Shown here in pieces: positions 62,469 through 64,000 of a DNA stretch of 64,000 nucleotides; within the stretch, counting starts at the first letter, position 1; each line of letters begins with the position of its first letter. Below the pieces are notes generated by a model. The model was given only the letters and a program-made list of their open reading frames with translations, did no database searches and was not told the DNA's origin. The position numbers and the translations under genes were made by a program. Source of the stretch: Pasteurellaceae bacterium Orientalotternb1 (GTDB taxonomy: Bacteria; Pseudomonadota; Gammaproteobacteria; Enterobacterales; Pasteurellaceae); NCBI GenBank assembly GCA_011455275.1, contig CP015028.1, positions 186,001 through 250,000 of the forward strand, in the 5' to 3' direction.

Positions 62469-63743
62469 TTACTTCGCCAATGCCATTGAGAGCAAGGTGA
62501 TTGGGTGCAGGCAGGTGAGGTTGGTGGACATATCAATCTGCCATTTGCAGGTTTCGCATTCGGAAACCACGAAATCAAAACCGCCGTTGTTGATATGGTT
62601 GAATAGCGGGTTGCCGATGGCTTGGGAAACCTCGTAGTTTTCCGCTTTAAAGCCGTAAGTTCCCGCAATACCGCAGCATTGGGACGGCAACATTACGATC
62701 TCTAAATCAGGAATGTGGCGAAGGACGTCTAACGTATAAGGTGCCCAACCTGCTTTGTCCACGTGGCAAGCGGTGTGGTACGCCACTCGCAACGGCATGG
62801 ATTTCAATTCAGGCTTGCGTCCCGCATTAAACAGTTTGTAGAGATAGCGGGTAACGATGTGAAGATGTGGTCGCACTTTGGCGTTATCCATTCCCAATAC
62901 GTGGTGATATTCATCTCGCAAATTCATCGTACAGCTTGACGATGTCCCTACGACATCAAGCTCTTGTTCCACCGCCTTTTCCAACGCTTTCAAGTTAAAT
63001 TTCGCTAAACTTTTCGCCCGTTCAGGGAAACCGTTCACTGACAACGGCAGGCCGCAGCATTTCTCTTTTTCGAGTAGCACCACGCCAATGTCCATCGCAT
63101 TAAACACATCGATCAGCTCTTTGCCGAGCTGGGGATTGTTGTAATTGACATAACAGCCGTGGTAGTAGGCAATTTTGTCTTTATACAGCTGTTGGCGTTC
63201 CGCTTCTTTTTTCAGATACCAGTTGCGGAATGAGCCGAAAGCGTATTTGGGAAGCGTGCGATGGCGGCTGACGTTTAAGGTTTTTTCGAGCAGGAATTTG
63301 GTCGCTTTCAGCCCCGTGATGGTGTTAACAATCGGGGCAAATGGCGTGTTGAGTTTGCCCATTAGGTCGGTGTTGCTCAATATCGCATCACGCAATTTGT
63401 GCGTTAGCGGTTTGTTCTGACGATCTAAATGCTTATTTCTCGCTCGCACGATGATGTCGCCGATTTTCACATCAGACGGGCAGGCAATTTCACACCGTTT
63501 GCAGTTAGTGCAGTATTTTAGGGCTTCATCGTAGAGCTCCGCACTTTTTAAGCGTAAACGTTCGCCGTCTGGCCCAGCTTGTTTCGGGCCTGGGTAGTGT
63601 GGATTTTGGCGAGAAACGGGGCAAACTGCCGTGCAGGCGGTGCATTTGATGCAACTTTCAAAACTTTCATCAAAGCCTTGATGCACCACCGCAGGGTTGA
63701 GATTTTGTTGAGCTTGTTCGATTAAACGTTGAATGTTGTTCAT
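62469..63743 (-). CDS. glpC: Anaerobic glycerol-3-phosphate dehydrogenase subunit C
   Basis: 424 residues. Two 4Fe-4S motifs near the N-terminus (CIKCTACTAVCPVS and CTNCKRCEIACPSD) are followed by two cysteine-rich CCG domains (KCCGLPLSVNG and QCCGIAGTYGFK). It passes electrons from GlpAB to menaquinone at the inner membrane during anaerobic growth. The upstream gene is glpB, with a 117-base gap; in E. coli the two genes are much closer. Confidence 0.96.
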   Translation of the reverse strand: MNNIQRLIEQAQQNLNPAVVHQGFDESFESCIKCTACTAVCPVSRQNPHYPGPKQAGPDGERLRLKSAELYDEALKYCTNCKRCEIACPSDVKIGDIIVRARNKHLDRQNKPLTHKLRDAILSNTDLMGKLNTPFAPIVNTITGLKATKFLLEKTLNVSRHRTLPKYAFGSFRNWYLKKEAERQQLYKDKIAYYHGCYVNYNNPQLGKELIDVFNAMDIGVVLLEKEKCCGLPLSVNGFPERAKSLAKFNLKALEKAVEQELDVVGTSSSCTMNLRDEYHHVLGMDNAKVRPHLHIVTRYLYKLFNAGRKPELKSMPLRVAYHTACHVDKAGWAPYTLDVLRHIPDLEIVMLPSQCCGIAGTYGFKAENYEVSQAIGNPLFNHINNGGFDFVVSECETCKWQIDMSTNLTCLHPITLLSMALAK

Positions 63744-63814
63744 AATACTTCTCCCACAATGTGGAATTTAATTCTGCCCATAAATTTATGATTTGTAGGT
63801 TATTTATTTTTTTC

Positions 63815-63836
63815 GGGCGGACACGCAGGTCCGCCC
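63815..63836. repeat. Palindromic element between glpB and glpC
   Basis: GGGCGGAC and GTCCGCCC form an 8-base perfect stem around ACGCAG. It lies in a 117-base glpB-glpC gap whose two ends carry similar inverted AATTCTGCC/GGCAGAATT sequences (about 63766-63778 and 63853-63862). It resembles widely dispersed REP-like palindromes. Confidence 0.65.
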
Positions 63837-63860
63837 CTATACGATATGATTAGGCAGAAT

Positions 63861-64000
63861 TTATTCCATCAAAATTTCATCAGCCACCGCCAATGCCGTC
63901 ACCACCGCCACGCCCGAGCCACAGCCGAGTTCAAGGCTGTTGAAGCCACCTAGGACGTTACCGATGGCGTAGAGATTTGGTACAAATTCGCCGTCTTTTT
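63861..64000 (-). CDS. glpB: Anaerobic glycerol-3-phosphate dehydrogenase subunit B, C-terminal end
   Basis: Partial: only the last 46 codons are in the window, ending at TAA (63863-63861). The reading [20 protein letters not shown] followed by [18 protein letters not shown] matches the C-terminal flavoprotein segment of GlpB (E. coli has a GSVLSGFD...GCGGGV pattern). GlpB is the membrane-associated flavin subunit of the GlpABC complex. The glpC neighbour supports the call. Confidence 0.85.
   Translation of the reverse strand, partial: KDGEFVPNLYAIGNVLGGFNSLELGCGSGVAVVTALAVADEILME

Overview
The window is chromosomal DNA from a member of the Pasteurellaceae. The 9-base uptake signal ACAAGCGGT (reverse ACCGCTTGT) recurs throughout, often as inverted pairs between genes. 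That is the Actinobacillus pleuropneumoniae/Mannheimia/Bibersteinia type of signal, not the Haemophilus influenzae type (AAGTGCGGT). The housekeeping proteins (AtpB, AtpE, MnmG, RimO, FkpA) also read as Pasteurellaceae. I do not assign a species.

Layout, left to right. 0-4.2 kb: the end of msrP, msrQ, and a Fur-box-controlled HgbA-type haemoglobin receptor. 4.2-12.1 kb: an HMW1C-type N-glycosyltransferase behind rimO, then mtnN, a DsbA-like protein, slyX, divergent fkpA, and yheO-tusDCB. 12.1-17.6 kb: a complete rRNA operon on the minus strand (16S, tRNA-Glu(TTC), 23S, 5S) with promoter, nut-like leader and terminator. 17.7-23.7 kb: the ribose operon rbsDACBK with rbsR and a perfect LacI-family operator. 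23.8-25.3 kb: an AT-rich gene for a Tat-exported beta-propeller, glycosidase-like protein. 25.6-32.6 kb: the F1Fo ATP synthase operon atpIBEFHAGDC. 32.9-41.8 kb: one 2957-residue trimeric autotransporter adhesin. 42.2-49.0 kb: accessory genes around rsmG, namely an ATP-grasp/esterase pair, VapBC, a BRO-type protein, a second esterase, a HepT/MntA pair and a Fic protein. 49.0-50.9 kb: mnmG. 51.0-51.3 kb: a clear oriC. 51.4-62.4 kb: an L-fucose regulon (fucR, fucIKUA, a sugar ABC transporter, aldA). 62.5-64 kb: glpC and the end of glpB.

Gene orientation flips at oriC. To its left most long operons (mnmG, atp, rbs, rrn) are on the minus strand; to its right the fucose genes are on the plus strand. 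Most transcription therefore runs with the forks leaving the origin. In many gamma-proteobacteria mnmG, rsmG and atp are contiguous next to oriC. Here that block looks split on both sides of rsmG by the adhesin and the toxin/esterase genes.

The fucose regulon is a coherent unit. FucU interconverts fucose anomers, FucI makes fuculose, FucK phosphorylates it, FucA splits it to DHAP and lactaldehyde, and AldA oxidises lactaldehyde. The ABC transporter presumably brings fucose in, since no FucP is seen. Three transcription starts in the regulon each follow a near-perfect CRP site, and each site follows a stem-loop built on the same GCCCGATTTT stem. The transporter permease is broken by one missing G in a G run.

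The best leads are: the glycosyltransferase with three changed UDP-site residues and a histone-like lysine tail; the ATP-grasp/esterase genes of unknown product; the solitary Tat-exported beta-propeller enzyme; the modular giant adhesin; and the clustering of three toxin-type modules within about 7 kb of the replication origin.
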